A stretch of 64,000 bases of DNA from Paguma larvata. Taxonomy: Eukaryota > Chordata > Mammalia > Carnivora > Viverridae. This document shows positions 13,015 to 25,610 of this stretch, piece after piece. The notes under the pieces were generated by a model, which saw only the letters and a program-made list of their open reading frames with translations, ran no database searches and was not told where the DNA came from. Where the stretch lies: the NCBI GenBank assembly GCA_030068075.1, contig CM057826.1, positions 49,940,558-50,004,557 on the forward strand, given 5' to 3'. The translations under genes and the position numbers were made by a program. Within the stretch, counting starts at the first letter, position 1, and each line of letters starts with the position of its first letter.

Positions 13015-13235
13015 TAGTAATAATGCCAACTAATACTTCTAGAGCACATACTTTTTATCAGGCTTAAGACTATAAAGTTTTCTTGCTTCATCTCACTTGT
13101 TCCATACAGTGGTTGTATGCAATAGGCATTATAACCTGCTTTATTTGCAGATGAGAAAATGAGGCCCAAAGGATTTAGATAAATTGTCTCATCCAGAGAA
13201 CCACTGTATAAGAAGGAGTTCTAACAATATCCTTA
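13015..13235 (-). repeat. MIR, near full length
   Basis: The order is CCAACTAATACTTCTAGAGC, TTCATCTCACTTGTTCC, AATAGGCATTATAACCTGC, CAGATGAGAAAATGAGGCCC. This is the reverse complement of MIR. It abuts a plus-strand MIR fragment, forming a loose inverted pair. Confidence 0.72.
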
Positions 13236-13554
13236 GATTTTTGGATTTCAGGTCTACAGCAAGGCTTTTTTCATCCTGTGAGCATCATTGCAGATGAGAG
13301 CTGGAAGGTGATGAGAGGCCTGTGCAGTGTCACCCAGAAGCTCTTCAGAGGGAAAAATCAGCAGGATAAAATTCAGGTGTGGATAACTATGAATGTCCCC
13401 TGCTTTAGCCACTCAAGGGAGGCAGAGATATTTAAAACAAAAATAAGAGTCACCTGAGATGAGTAAAGTGCATGCAGGGGAACTAAGAAAGAATGACACA
13501 TAAGTAAGAAAATTGCAGATGAGGAGAAAGTAGGCAAGGCAGCAGACAGCATGG

Positions 13555-13785
13555 AGGCACAGTGGTTATTGGGACAGGTTCTGTGTGAATCTCCATTCTT
13601 GACTGACTATCTTGAACAAGTTTCAGAACTCCTTCAAACCTTAATTTTCTTATTTAAAATATATATAATTATAGCACTGACCTCCCTCAGTAGTTGCAGG
13701 TGGGAAGGGATTATGTAGGTAAACCACTTAACCCAAGGCTGGATGCTTAGAAGTGCTCAATACATATTTGCTAATTATTGGACGG
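13555..13785 (+). repeat. MIR, near full length
   Basis: The sequence reads CACAGTGGTTATTGGGACAG, TTCTTGACTGACTATCTTG, CTTAATTTTCTTATTTAAAA, and the tail GCTTAGAAGTGCTCAATACA. Confidence 0.72.
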
Positions 13786-16076
13786 TGGAGCAATGGAGTT
13801 AAGACCATATTGCTGTGCATGAACTAGTGAGTATTCTTAGACATCTGAAATGAAGGTATACTTCCCTGTACCCATTTGTATGTGTCCTTCTTCATGTCAC
13901 ACACTGTCACCTGACAGTGACATGACTTTTTGGAGTGATATTTTGAGTAAGTCTTTTGCTGCTTTCTGGATAATGATGCAGCCTAATACAAAGGTTCTCT
14001 CCTAGGATCACATCACTGTTATGTGACAGTTGGTGACAATCGGTTAAATTAGATAATAGTGATGTCTTAGCTCCAGAAGATTCTAAGAAAATCAGTGCTG
14101 CATAGCAATGGATAGCAATGGTTCATCCTACCACTTTCTGCACCTTCCCACCCTCCCTCTCTCTTCTCTTTAGCTTCCCTTTCATCCACTCCCTGCCCCT
14201 TCTTTCCTCTGAATTTTTCCCTGAGGGATTTAGCTGTCTGGATCTTGAATCCAAATATGTATTATAGAAACAGAGACAGAACAGATAAAATTTCCGCTTA
14301 GAGGTAAGACTGCAAGAAAGTGAAGCAGACATGTAGGATTATCAGAAGAGTAAAGAAGGGTGAATAATATATCTCCAAATATCAGATCTCTAAGAGTAAA
14401 GATCCGTGAAAGAAACCTGCTGCCTCCCACATGAAGGACTTTGTGTGTACAATCTAAAGTCCTCATTTCTCTCCCATCAAGTGCATTTTTCAATAGTCAA
14501 TAAGACAGCCTGCAGAAAATCTGTTTCTTTGCCCATTCCTTGCACGGAGTTCTGCAAATCCTCTGGGAATGACAATATATTGTTGAAACCAATTGTGATT
14601 GTCTCTTGTTTTCTATCACTCTGTGCACTATTCCTCTGATGATTGTCCCTCTCTGCATTGTAGACTCCATTCCTAGCCTGCTATTCTCCACCCATGAGCC
14701 AAATATCATTTTCCCCATAAGCATGCCTGAAAGGAGGTGTTAGTGTTTAACCAGACTTAACTAAAGACTTATATATAACATATAGCAATTTAAATGCAGA
14801 AATGGAAAACTGTGACCTTTTCAACTGGATATCAAATATCACTGTTCCTAGGGTCCTTTGACTTCAGCTATTCTCAGGGGCTGCCCAGTTGGGCCTCCTC
14901 TTCTACCTTGGCCTGCCACAATTTGCAGATATATACATAGAGCCCCCCCCTTTTTCTTGACCCTGCCCATGGTGCCCTGTAGAGAGAGGGAAAAAAAAAC
15001 CCTAAAAATCAAAATAATTCATTTGGCACTATACTCTCTCGCTGGGGAAGACAGTCTTCCAACTCCTCATATCCCCACATATTTCTTCTCAGGTTGGGCT
15101 CAAGGTCAGTGTGACTGGCATTCCTTCCCAGTGCAAAGTCAACCAGTGGGAAGCTTTTTTTCAAGTCTGTGATGATGGTGATAGGCATCAATGACACCAG
15201 AACTGAGATCTCTCTATTCCTTTTCAGAACAAACACTAAATGTCTCGGATTTATTTTTCTAAAAATAATATAACACTACAACTCTGCCTATTTTTCTTTT
15301 TGGGAGGGGATAAAGTGGCCCTAATAAGAAAATCATGATAACACATTAAGGAGAACACTTAAATTACCCTTTCCTGATGTTCATTAGTTCCTTCACAAAG
15401 GCTTGAGGAGATAAGATATCTGAGGAGACAAGCACTTTTCCGTATACAGCCCTGAGCCAAATGCTGCTTTTTATGTAGATGCCATTCAACTTATTTTTAT
15501 CTAGTGCCTCTTACACAAAGTGTTTCAAATGTTTTATAGTGAGAGAAATAAGAAATAAAATGAAGGTGGTTGACAAATTGGGAGTAGTTACTTCTGGGGA
15601 AACAGAATAAAAATGGCAAATTTATAGAGAGGGAGAGAAACAAAGACTCTAAATAATGGGCCGGTTTGGAATGTTGTCCTGGTATGAGTTGGCTCATGTA
15701 ATATTTAGGGGAGATAAAAGGGAAAATGGCTAAGAAACATCAGAAAAAAAGACTTACAGTACTTATTGGGTGGGATTGAAAGCAATCAGAATATAACTTC
15801 ACAAAATAAAGAGTAGAAATTCCTAGGAGAAAGGTAATGAATAGTTGAGTAGCAATAGAAATATGTTCATGAAAGTGACTCCATTAAGGAGCAAAATCAG
15901 TGGAAATGCCATGAAAAATTTGGACAGGCCAGGAGTAGACTCGTGCTTGGTCTTCTGGACAGAGTTCATCGGGTACATGGAGTTAGACCAAATACATGCC
16001 ATGTAGAACAAGCAGAATCAGAAACTAGGAATTTGTTTATTTACCCAGCCAGGATCCCCCCAAAAAAGGGATCTGT
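13786..16076. other. Unique intergenic DNA
   Basis: No gene is recognised. The stretch 14130-14220 is pyrimidine-rich and 14944-14953 is a C/T homopolymer run. Short overlapping frames on both strands (14123-15236, 15497-16011) have no domains. Confidence 0.5.
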
Positions 16077-16288
16077 GGGGCACTTGAGTGGCTCAGTCAA
16101 ATGTCAGACTCTTGGTTTTGGCTCAGGTCATTATCTCACAGTTTGTGAGTTTCCAGCACTGTGTAGGGCTCGCAGACCCTGCTTGGGATTCTCCATTTCT
16201 GCCTCTCTGCCCTTCCTCCGCTCACATTCTTTCTCCCTCTCTCTCTTTCTCTTTCTCAAAATAAATAACACTTTAAAAGAAAAAAAAA
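16077..16288 (+). mobile_element. SINEC (felid CAN SINE), older copy
   Basis: The head GGGGCACTTGAGTGGCTCAG is diverged. It has GGCTCAGGTCATTATCTCAC, a CT-rich stretch and CAAAATAAATAACACTTT. Flanking ATCTGTG-type duplications (about 16065-16076 and 16289-16301) mark the insertion. Confidence 0.94.
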
Positions 16289-16829
16289 AGAAGTATCTGT
16301 GAAAAGAAACATGGCTAAACGCAGTTGTATTGTTAAGACAATCAATTGCAGAGCTTGGGAAGGCATAAAACCCACTTACCAAGTAGAGAACGTGTTCTGA
16401 AGGCCTTAAGCACTTACCTGCTCTGCTGGTCAATCTGCTACTCCAAGGCACTTGAGGGATGCAGAGAAAAAGACTGGGACCGCTGGATCTGCCTCTGCCT
16501 TGCTTCATTCATCTGGCAAGACTAGTTCAACACTGTAATGAGTGAGAACTGGGTAAAATGTTTGTGGATGGCAGTTCCCATGCTAGGTCCTTTTGATTTT
16601 TCTCTAAGCTTCACCACTGTCGTGCCTGCACCTTACAAGTGAGGACTAAATCAAGGAGAACAAGGAACCACCTGAATCCACATACGCTAGTGATTGGTTT
16701 AGCTGGGAACAGTTAAGGCATTGTTGGAGGATTTGATTAACAATTTTAACTAATAATATACCAACAACTGAAGTTTGGTCCTGGAACTTATTATTTTCAC
16801 ATGGAGATAACTGACCATGAAAAGTGCAG
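16289..16829. other. Unique intergenic DNA
   Basis: I see nothing recognisable. Confidence 0.5.
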
Positions 16830-16995
16830 GAGTGTAGAAGTCAGAAGTCTAGTTCTAGTTTGTGTTACATATGATCTATGCATTTTTGAACAATTATTTA
16901 ACCTTTCTGACCCTCCTTTTTGTTATCTGTAATATGAGTTTTGCTTATATAGAACTGTATGGAGATTAAATTTTGCAGTGTCAGTGAAAACCTTT
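16830..16995 (+). repeat. MIR fragment
   Basis: The sequence TTTTTGAACAATTATTTAAC followed by CTTTCTGACCCTCC, TTGTTATCTGTAATATG and TGTATGGAGATTAAATT follows the MIR centre in the plus orientation. Confidence 0.65.
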
Positions 16996-17970
16996 GGTTC
17001 TGATTCAGTTTTGTGTGTAGTTATTGACCTGACTTGGCCAATAGTACATCTCTGTTCTTTCATTCAAATGAATCTCCATCTGTCAATCTAGATGAATAAA
17101 TAGGGAAATGTTTGAGATAACAATAGCAAGAAATAGAAACTGACTCAATCTAACTTACTATAGTAAGGTATATTGTAAGGATCCTGGGTATCTCATAAAA
17201 TTTAACAAATACCATCATACCTCATGGGAACAGCTGTGAAGAATCCAGGAATTTTCTCTTCCTTTTCTCCTTTCCCCTCAACACTTTTATCTTCTAGACA
17301 TCTGCTTGATCTTTTTTCTAAAAGACTGACTTTTCTGTCCACTTATCTATATGCACATAGCTGTCCCTTGAGGCACCTAAAGCCCTTGAAGTCTAAGGGA
17401 CTTTCTATTTTGGCTGTCCTGGGTTAACTACATCCATCTCTGTGTTTCAATTTCCAATTCCAAAGACTAGGCATGTGATGGACTCAGGTTAGTTCATATG
17501 TGGACCTCAGTGTTCAGTCAACTGTGGATAGAGGTGTCTGCGTGAATAGTGGGTAAGCTGGCTTTTCTAGCCTGTGATGGGACATTTTTTAAAAAGGGAA
17601 GTATAAGTGAGAAAGAAATGATTGTCATCGCTACTCTAGGTAAGCGCAGTACATTTCTTGATAGAAATTAAAAATATTTCATACTCAGTACCTGTATACA
17701 ATAAATACTCCTTTGAGATTAAAGATTAAGGAATAAAGTAAAGTAAATAAGACTTTTCCCACTATTACTTAGGTCTAATTAGATCTAATTAGGCCATTGA
17801 GAAGAGACTGATCATCATGATAGGCCATAATCATTATCATTATCATTATTACTGTAGGTAATATGGGTATTATCATTTTACTGTATAGGACTTGCTACCT
17901 CCATAGCTCACAAACATACCCTCGTTCCTGGTAACTTACACAGCCATAATTATTCTGTATTTTCCTTTTG
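16996..17970. other. Unique intergenic DNA
   Basis: No gene is seen. There is a short imperfect (CATTAT)n at about 17831-17850. Confidence 0.5.
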
Positions 17971-17985
17971 AAAGGAACCTCACAG

Positions 17986-18224
17986 GGTCACCTGGGTGGC
18001 TCAGTCAGTTAAGCATCTGACTTCAGCTCAGGTCCAGAGATCTTGTGGTTTGTGGGTTCGAGCTTACATCAGGGCTCTGTGCTAACAGCTCAGAGCCTGT
18101 AGCCTGCTTCGGATTCTGTGTCTCTCTCTCTCTGCCCCTCCTCAACTCGTGCTCTGTCTCTATCTCTCTCTCAAAAATAAATAAACACACGCACAAAAAA
18201 AAAATTAAAAAAAAATACTTAAAA
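17986..18224 (+). mobile_element. SINEC (felid CAN SINE)
   Basis: The head is GGTCACCTGGGTGGCTCAGT, with GCTCTGTGCTAACAGCTCAG and CAAAAATAAATAAACACA followed by a broken A-rich tail. A 15-bp target duplication differs at one base: AAAGGAACCTCACAG (17971-17985) and AAAGGAAGCTCACAG (18225-18239). Confidence 0.97.
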
Positions 18225-18239
18225 AAAGGAAGCTCACAG

Positions 18240-19301
18240 ACCAGAGGGCTTAAAAGGCAGAACTGTGGTTTCACAATTTCTTCTGACACCTGTAGAAAAA
18301 TCACTGCTCTTTGATTTAATCAATGAAAAGCATTAAACTCCTAACATTTAAAATAGATAAGTGAATGATTCTTTAAGGATCATAAAATTCCTTTGTCTCC
18401 ATTGGCAAATCCATTACTTAAAATAGGGCAATCACTATAGTGTTTAAAAGTTAAGTTCTGCCCCAGGACATGGGCTTCTAGCCAAGATTGAGTAAAGTGC
18501 AATAACTTAGAAAAGGCTAATAACTGTGAAATGTTACTACATTATTTGGACACTGTTCTGAGAGAGACTAATAACAGTGACTTTAACATGTGAACTACCA
18601 TACTACAGAAGCAAATGGAACTGGATTTCGGTCCATCAGTAACTCATTCAATCACTTTGTGTATATGGCTCATCACAATCTGCAGGCTCTTGGATCGTCC
18701 CCCAAAATTGCTACTGACTTTTTACCATACCACTGCTTTCTTTGCCAGAAGTCTTGACTATTTTTGTACTTGAAAGAGTTAAGACTGATGATATTGATTC
18801 TTTGAAATGCTTAGAGAAAAAAAAAATTGGGTTACTATTCTGTAAAAGAAAGGTAAGAACGAGAAACCATCATGGAGTGTGATAATAGACACCTTTTGGG
18901 TCAACAACTCGATCCCATTTTCTCAGACAATTATTGGAAGTGGTTCCCTGTCAGAATCTGTCTTGTCTAGAAGAGAAAACATGACCAAGCTAAGCCCATC
19001 ACATTTTCTCTTGAGAGAATTTGGAATTAGTATTAAAAAAATATTAGATTCTTTTAATATTTGAATTTACAGGTGGGTGTTTCTTTTAAATTATGTTTGC
19101 AGAGCAGCAGAAAATGTGAAGAAAAGAGAAGAATGAGGCAGAAATATACTATGAGAGGCAGAGAGGTGAGTTTACAAGTGTCCAGAGGAAGAGAAAGTGA
19201 GACTGGCCACACTGCTTCCTTATAGCTTTCCTGTTCTAATTCATTCTAAAGCACATCTTTCCTGTAGGTTCTGAGACATAACCCTGATATCTCAACAACA
19301 G
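18240..19301. other. Unique intergenic DNA
   Basis: I see no gene or nameable repeat. Confidence 0.5.
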
Positions 19302-19313
19302 TAACAAACCCTA

Positions 19314-19524
19314 GGGGCGCCTGGGTGGCTCAGTCAGTTAAGCATCTGACTTCAGCTCGGTCATGATCTCATGGTTCATGGGTTTGAGCCCTGCGTCAGG
19401 CTCTGTGCTGACAGATCAGAACCTGGAGCCTGCCTCAGAGTCTGTGTCTTCCTCTCTCTCTGTCCCTCGCCTGCTCGTGTTCTGTCTCTCTCCCTCAAAA
19501 ATAAATAAACATTTAAAAAAACCA
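19314..19524 (+). mobile_element. SINEC (felid CAN SINE)
   Basis: A well-preserved head (GGGGCGCCTGGGTGGCTCAG) and a tail CAAAAATAAATAAACATTTA. The target duplication is TAACAAACCYTA at 19302-19313 and about 19525-19537. Confidence 0.97.
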
Positions 19525-19678
19525 CTAACAAACCTTAAACTATTTACATGTGAGTTAATTTGAGTGGATATCTACTACTTGCAACCAAAGTAACTTTAAA
19601 TAAGACAGTTGAGAGCAAATTTATAAATCAATGAGAATAGAAAATAATGAGAGCTAAGAGAATTTGTTGAAGATGCTT
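19525..19678. other. Unique spacer between two SINEC copies
   Basis: A short AT-rich spacer of about 150 bp with no feature. Confidence 0.5.
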
Positions 19679-19692
19679 TTTAAAAGTTTCCA

Positions 19693-19916
19693 GGGGTGCC
19701 TGGGTGGCTCAGTCAGTTGAGTGTCCAATTTCGGCTCAGGTCATGATCTCTCAGTCTGTAAGTTCGGGCCCCAGTTGGGACTCTGTGCTGACAGCTCAGA
19801 GCCTGGAGCCTGCTTAGGATTCTGTGTCTCCCTCTCTCTCTGCCCCTCCCCCACTCATGCTCTGTCGCTCTCTGTCTCAAAAATAAACATTAAAAAGTTT
19901 TAAAAAAGATCCCTTT
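19693..19916 (+). mobile_element. SINEC (felid CAN SINE)
   Basis: The head is GGGGTGCCTGGGTGGCTCAG, with GCTCTGTCGCTCTCTGTCTC and a CAAAAATAAACATTAAAAAG tail. The flanking duplication TTAAAAGTTTCCAG (about 19679-19692 and 19917-19932) is intact. This is the second of two direct copies within 600 bp. Confidence 0.97.
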
Positions 19917-19946
19917 ATTAAAAGTTTCCAGATTTTAGTACTTCTA

Positions 19947-19977
19947 TTTATTTGTTTGTTTGTTTGTTTGTTTGTTT
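19947..19977. repeat. (TTTG)n microsatellite
   Basis: About six TTTG units plus interrupted flanks. Confidence 0.9.
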
Positions 19978-19979
19978 TA

Positions 19980-20575
19980 AAGTACAAGGCTTAAAACTTC
20001 CCTTTAGAAGACAGAAAGTTGAATGAGATAATTCTTTGAGTTTTCCTTTGCTAACACGATCCTATTCGAGATATTAATTTGGAAGGATACCATTCTTAAA
20101 CTGACAATTTTTTTTTCAAAATTTTTGAATACAGGAGACCTCTTCTTTGGCAACCACTGCAAGTCAGAATGTGAGAAACTACCTTAAAATGAAGGCTAAG
20201 TGCTTAACAGCAGCCATGGCCCCAGGAAGGTATTCATTTCACATAGTGTGACCACTCTTGTTAGAATATGGTCCTAATGGTCATTTTCTATAATGAGTAT
20301 GAGTAATCAGTGATAAATCCACTACTGAACTAAGAGGAGAAACCGAATCAAAAGAGTATGCTTTAGAGCAGATACACTGAAGATTGATCCATTGCTTCTA
20401 AGAACAAAGAAAAAGAACACTGATGGCTGATGTGGTTTCTCACAAAACCAGACAAATATCAGGTGTGGTGATAAATAGCCAAACGTTTCTCAGTATCCAA
20501 TGGAGGAGTGGTGTGACTGGCGAAGGCTATTGTTTCTAGCTTTTTATTTTTTGAAGGCGCAATTGATAGAACTGT
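19980..20575. other. Unique intergenic DNA
   Basis: Nothing is recognisable. Confidence 0.5.
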
Positions 20576-20705
20576 TTCATAGTTAGTGGTGATGATCATA
20601 CACTCTGAATTTGCAAGAATCTCCCGAATTCTATACTTCAAAAGGGTGAATTTTATGGTAAGTAAAGTATATCTCAATAAATCTGTTTTAAATGTATATA
20701 TATGC
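20576..20705 (+). mobile_element. Old L1 (L1M-type) 3' end
   Basis: TATACTTCAAAAGGGTGAAT, then TTTATGGTAAGTAAAGTATA and TCTCAATAAATCTG, matches the 'aatggtaaattttatgttatgtgtatttt' end common to ancient L1 3' UTRs. Confidence 0.5.
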
Positions 20706-21484
20706 AGTAGTTGCACAAAATAGCATAAATAGTTGGAAATGTCACTGATAATGACACAATTAAAATGACTGGTATGTTAAAATCAGCTTCTTTGGGCTAT
20801 TAATGAGAATTTTTTATTAACAACTATTATATTTAATTTGACCTGGAATTTATCCCCTATTTCTTTAGGCTACTGAGACCATTTTTTGAGGCCTGAGGGA
20901 GAAAATAGACCAGCTAATTCTTTCATGAAATAACTTCATGACATCATAAATCTTCCTGAAGTCAATATCCAACATACTATGAAGTAAATTGAAACTATTC
21001 ATGATCAAAGAAACAGTGCCCTATAGATTAAGTAGCATGAAGAACGAGAAACTTGATTCCTTTCTGTCTTCCTATAAAAATATTTCTGAGGGACTCAAAA
21101 CTGACTTTTGAAAGTAAAGTTTGTCCCTCTTTGGACCTAGTGATGGAGAAGATGAGAATATTCTACAGGATATGCAGGGACACTAGAAAATAGAGGAAAT
21201 AGACTTAAATAGAAATGTTAAAAATACACATACAATTTCCTATTGTTCTCTAAAGGCATAGTTATTTCACCTTTCAGATGGGGTGGTTGTGTTTTCAGAA
21301 GAGCAATGACTTATCCATGATGCATGGTCAAACTAGTCACTGGGCCACACTAAAATCTAACTGAGAGGCTGTACACATTTGCTTCATAAAGACCATGAAC
21401 GTTTCTCTTGTTTCTGCTCAGCACTGTGGAATCATACTTTCAAACAAATGCAGGCTCATGAAAAAGACTGCAATATTCTCCACA
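20706..21484. other. Unique intergenic DNA
   Basis: I see no gene or nameable repeat. Confidence 0.5.
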
Positions 21485-21850
21485 GTTCATAGTAATATAA
21501 TTACTAGAAATAATAGCCACTATGTGCCAGAAATAATAGCACTATGTGCCAAGCTCTTTACTGCAACACGCTCATTTTTCTCTCAGTTACAGATAACAAA
21601 ACTGAGGCCCAAAATCCCTCAATGAGTTTTCTAAATTCTCCCACCCAATAAGTGGAAAAATCTGAGTCTGTGATACTGGAATAAAAATTCTATGCTTTTA
21701 TTACTATCTCTCGCAAATAATTGAAAATGGTCTGCTAGGGTTGGATATGCCTTGAAAGTTTCTAGTCTGTTCTGAATGGTAAATTAGGAGTCCAGAAAGG
21801 GTAAATGCCCTGTCCATGTCCATGATCATACAACAAGTCAATAACATATC
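21485..21850 (-). repeat. MIR fragments with a small internal tandem duplication
   Basis: ACTATGTGCCAAGCTCTTTA, then TACAGATAACAAAACTGAGG and CCACCCAATAAGTGG, is MIR in reverse. A unit of about 21 bp, AAATAATAGCCACTATGTGC, is repeated in tandem at 21508-21529 and 21531-21550. The sequence at 21780-21850 looks like further decayed MIR. Confidence 0.62.
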
Positions 21851-22078
21851 TAGAAGAATTATAATCTAACTTCCTTTCAAATATAATACCTTGAGGCATA
21901 ATATATCTTTATTTTGATTTTGTTCTAGAAATTATTTTCATATGTGAGTGTTGAGGGCAGTATAACCACTTAGACATTGCCATTGCCACTTTTTGGCTGC
22001 ACTCCCCTACCACCGTATTTAGCTACATACAGATTCAATTGGAATAATAGTTTTTACACAGTACTTTATAGCATTTTT

Positions 22079-22261
22079 CAGAGGTTCTCAACCTTGACAC
22101 TTATGATATTTTGGTTCCAATCATTCTTTATTGGGGGTGGGGGATGTCCTGTTCATTGTAGGATATTTAGCAGCATCGCTGGCCTCTACCAACTAGATGC
22201 CAGTAGCTCCTCTCCAGTTCCTCTACCAGTTGTAAATACATCTTCTAAAATTGTCAAATGT
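22079..22261 (-). mobile_element. MER5A hAT-Charlie DNA transposon, first part
   Basis: It begins CAGAGGTTCTCAACCTTGAC (terminal inverted repeat). The diagnostic core GTTCATTGTAGGATATTTAG, CAGCATCGCTGGCCTCTACC and AACTAGATGCCAGTAGC follows. This non-autonomous element has no transposase. It is interrupted at about 22261 by an L1 and resumes at 25611. Confidence 0.88.
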
Positions 22262-25200
22262 AAACGTACTAACTTTACACCTCAAAGAACTAAAAAAAAG
22301 GGAGGACAAACTAAGCCCAAAGTAAATAGAAGGAAGAAACACACACAAGGATTAGAGTGTGTAAATGAAATACAGACCAAAAAGAAAATCGCAAAAATCA
22401 TTGAAACCAAGGGCTTGTTACTTGAATAGATACAAAAAATTAGAAAAACTGTTAGCTAGACTCACCTTGCAAAAATGAGCGAGGACTCAAGAAAATAAGG
22501 TTATAAATTAAAGAAGAGCCATTACAATTGATACCACACATACAAAGGATAATAAGAAACTACTATGAACAATTATGTACCAACGAATTGGATAACCTGG
22601 ATGAGGTGGATAAATTCGCAGAATTATACAACCTACCAAGACTTAATTATGAAGAAAAAGAAAATATGAACAAACCAATTACTAGTAAAGAGATTAAATT
22701 AGTAGTCAAATCCTCCCAATGAAGAAAAGTCCAAGACCAGATGGCTTCACTAATGAAAGCTGCCAAACATTTAAAAAAGACATACTCTCAATACTTTCCA
22801 AATATAGAAGAGGAGGAAGTACTTCCAAAGTCATTTATGAGATCATTATTACCTTGATACCAAAGCCAGACAAGGACGATACAGGAAAAAGTAAATAAAA
22901 ACAAAAACTTCATGCCAATATCCCTGATAAACATAGATACAAAAATACTCAACAAAATATTAGCAAACCAAATTCAATAATAATAGATGAAAAGTATGTT
23001 TACTATAATCAAGTGGGATATATTCCAGGGGTAAAAGAGTGTTTCAAAATCCACAAATCAATAAATGTGATATACTACATTAACAAAATTAAGGATAACA
23101 ATAATATGATATTCTTAATAGATGCAGAAAAAGCATTCGACAAAATTTGACATTCTTTCATGATAAAAACCGTCAACACACTAGGTGTCGAGGGACACAT
23201 ACTTCAACATAATGAAGACCATGTATGAAAATCCTACAGTTAACATTTATTCAATGGTTAAAATGGATGAAGTCTTTTCCTATAAGAACAGGAACAAGAG
23301 TGATGCTCACTCTCACCAGTTTTGTTAAAGATAATACTGGAAGTCATTAGGCAATAAGAAGAATAAAAGGCACCCAAATGTTAAAGGAAGAGGTAAAATT
23401 GTCTTTCTTTTTTGATGACATGATATTATACACAGAAAATTGAGACTCCATCAAAAAACTGTTAGGAGTAATAAACAATTTCTGCAAAGTAGCAGAATAC
23501 AAAATCAGTATATAAAAGTCAATTGGCTTTCTATGTACCAAAACAAACTATCAGAAAGAGAAATTAAGAAAACAACCCCATTATAATAAATCAAAAAGAA
23601 AAAAAAACTTATTTAGGAGTGAATTTAACCAAGAAAGTAAAAGATCTGTGCATTGAAAACTATGACATTTTTGAAAGAAATTTAAGAGAATACAAACAAA
23701 TGGAAACATATTCTTTCTCAAAGAATTAATATTGTTAAATTTCCATACTACCCAAAATTATGTACAGACTTGGTGCAATCCTTGTCAATCAATATTCCAA
23801 TGAATATTGATTGGAATATTGGAATATTTTTTTTTCAAAAAAAAAAAAGAAAAAATATCTTAAAATTTGAATTGAACCACAAAAGACTCCAAAGAACCAA
23901 AGCAATCTTGAGAAAGAAAAACAGGGGTGGAGGCATCATATTTCCTGACTCTATGTTGCAAAGCTGTAATGATCAAGACAGTCTGGTATTGGCATGAAAA
24001 CAAACACATAGATGAATGGAACTGAATAGAGAGCCCAGAAATAAAGCCTCTCACTTATGGCCAATTAACTTTTGACAAAGGAGCTGAGAATGTATGACAT
24101 GGAAAGGATAGTATTTTTCAATACTTGGTGTTGGGAAACTGGTTAGCCATATGCAAAAGAATGAAACTGAACTCCTGTATTAGAAGTTACAGGAAAATCA
24201 AATGAAAAAGGATTAAAGACTTGAGTGTAAGAACTGAAACCAAAAAATTCCTAGAAGAAAACATAGAGGTTAAACTCTTTGATATTGGTCATGGCAATGA
24301 TTTTTTTTTAATATTATACCAGAACCAAAGACAACAAAGGCAAAAACAAACAAGCAGGACTACATCAAATTAAAAAGTTTCAGTACAACAAAAGACACTA
24401 TCAATAACATTAAAATACGACTTATGAAATGAAAAAAAATTTACAAACAACATATTTAATGAGGGTCCAAGATCCAAAATATATAAAGAACTCATACAAC
24501 TTAATTGTAAAAAATCAAATAACAATTTAAAAATGAGCAAAAAACCTAAACAGACATTTTTCTAAAGAAGGCATATGAATGAGAAGAGGCACATGAAAAG
24601 GTGCTCAACATCACTAATTGTCAGCGAACTGTAAATCAAAACCAGATATTGCCTCATACCTGTTAAAATGACTATTATCAAAAAGATGAGAAATAACAAA
24701 TGTTGGTGAGGATGTGGAGAAAAGAACCCTTCTACTCTGTTGTAAACTGATACAGCCACTATGGAAAACACTATGAAGTTTCTTCAAGAAATTAAAATAG
24801 AACTTCAAAAAGATTCTGTAGTTACACTTCTGAGTATATAGCCAAAGGAAAAGAGATATCAAGGAGATATCTATATTCCCATGTTCATAGCAGCATTATT
24901 CACAAAAAACAAGGTATGGAAACAACCTAAGTGTTCATCGACAAATGAGATAAAGAAAATGTGATACACACACACACACACACACACAATGGAATATTAT
25001 TCAGTTTTTTAAAAAGAAGGGAATCCTGTCATTTGTGACAGAATAAACCTGGAGAATGTTATGATAAGTGAAATAATTCCAAACACAGAGAGGAAGACAA
25101 ATAATGAATATTGCATGATATCACTTAGATAACAGAATCTTTCCAAAAATGTCAAACTCATAGAAACAAAGAATAGGAAAGTGGTTGTCAGGGGTAGGAA

Positions 25201-25610
25201 GTTGGGAGAAATAGGGGAAATCTGATAAATATGTACAAACTTTCAATTACAAACAGAATAAATATAATAATATAAACTGAGGATATCATGTATAACATGA
25301 TGACTATAGGTAACACTATATCATGTAATTAAACATTCTTACAAAAAAGGTACAAAAATAAATAAAATAAAACATGATTTTTAAAAATTTTATTTATTTT
25401 CAAAGAGAGAGAGAGAGAGCACGAATATGAGCAGGGGAGGGGGGGAAGGGAGAAGAGGGAGAGAGGCTTTGTACTGTGAGCACACAGCCAGACGTGGGGC
25501 TTGAACTCACAAACTTCAGATCATGGCTTAAGCTGAAATCAAGAGTTGGTCCCTCAACCGACTGAGCTATCTAGGTGCCCCTAAAAGGTGCTTTTTGAAA
25601 AAAAAAAATG
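22262..25610 (+). mobile_element. Degraded L1 LINE, 5'-truncated, inserted into MER5A
   Basis: This is an ORF2-to-3'-end L1 with many stops and frameshifts. Recognisable parts include the segment translated at 22528-22722 (YNLPRLNYEEKENMNKPITS), the reverse transcriptase motif DAEKAFDKI at 23121-23147 followed at once by a stop, the catalytic-box remnant FFDDM near 23405-23420, and an L1MA-like 3' UTR (GATGACTATAGGTAACACTA near 25300). A (CA)n lies at 24966-24988. TTGTCAAATGT (22251-22261) and the matching TTCCAAATGT (25611-25620) look like the target duplication. A SINEC interrupts its tail. Confidence 0.9.
25387..25582 (-). mobile_element. SINEC (felid CAN SINE) inside the L1 tail
   Basis: In reverse orientation it reads TTTTATTTATTTTCAAAGAG, a GA-rich stretch, GGGGCTTGAACTCACAAAC, CGACTGAGCTATCTAGGTGC. 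Diverged target duplications (25369-25386 and 25583-25600, about 14 of 18 identical) bracket it. It is the youngest layer of the nest. Confidence 0.94.

Noticed and set aside
16131..16508. 125-codon minus-strand frame and other frames over SINEC copies (18023-18304, 34460-34675, 56506-56734)
   Set aside because: They are readings of the SINE body; the same peptide pattern recurs at every copy.
19303..19932. Regularly spaced direct repeats resembling a CRISPR-like array
   Set aside because: The units are about 210 bp SINECs with individual target duplications in a mammalian genome.
21977..22429. 150-codon plus-strand open frame
   Set aside because: It runs across the MER5A and into the L1, so it is a chance frame over two unrelated transposons.
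24966..24988. (CA)n as an independent locus feature
   Set aside because: It lies within the degraded L1 and grew from L1 sequence, so it is noted under that element.
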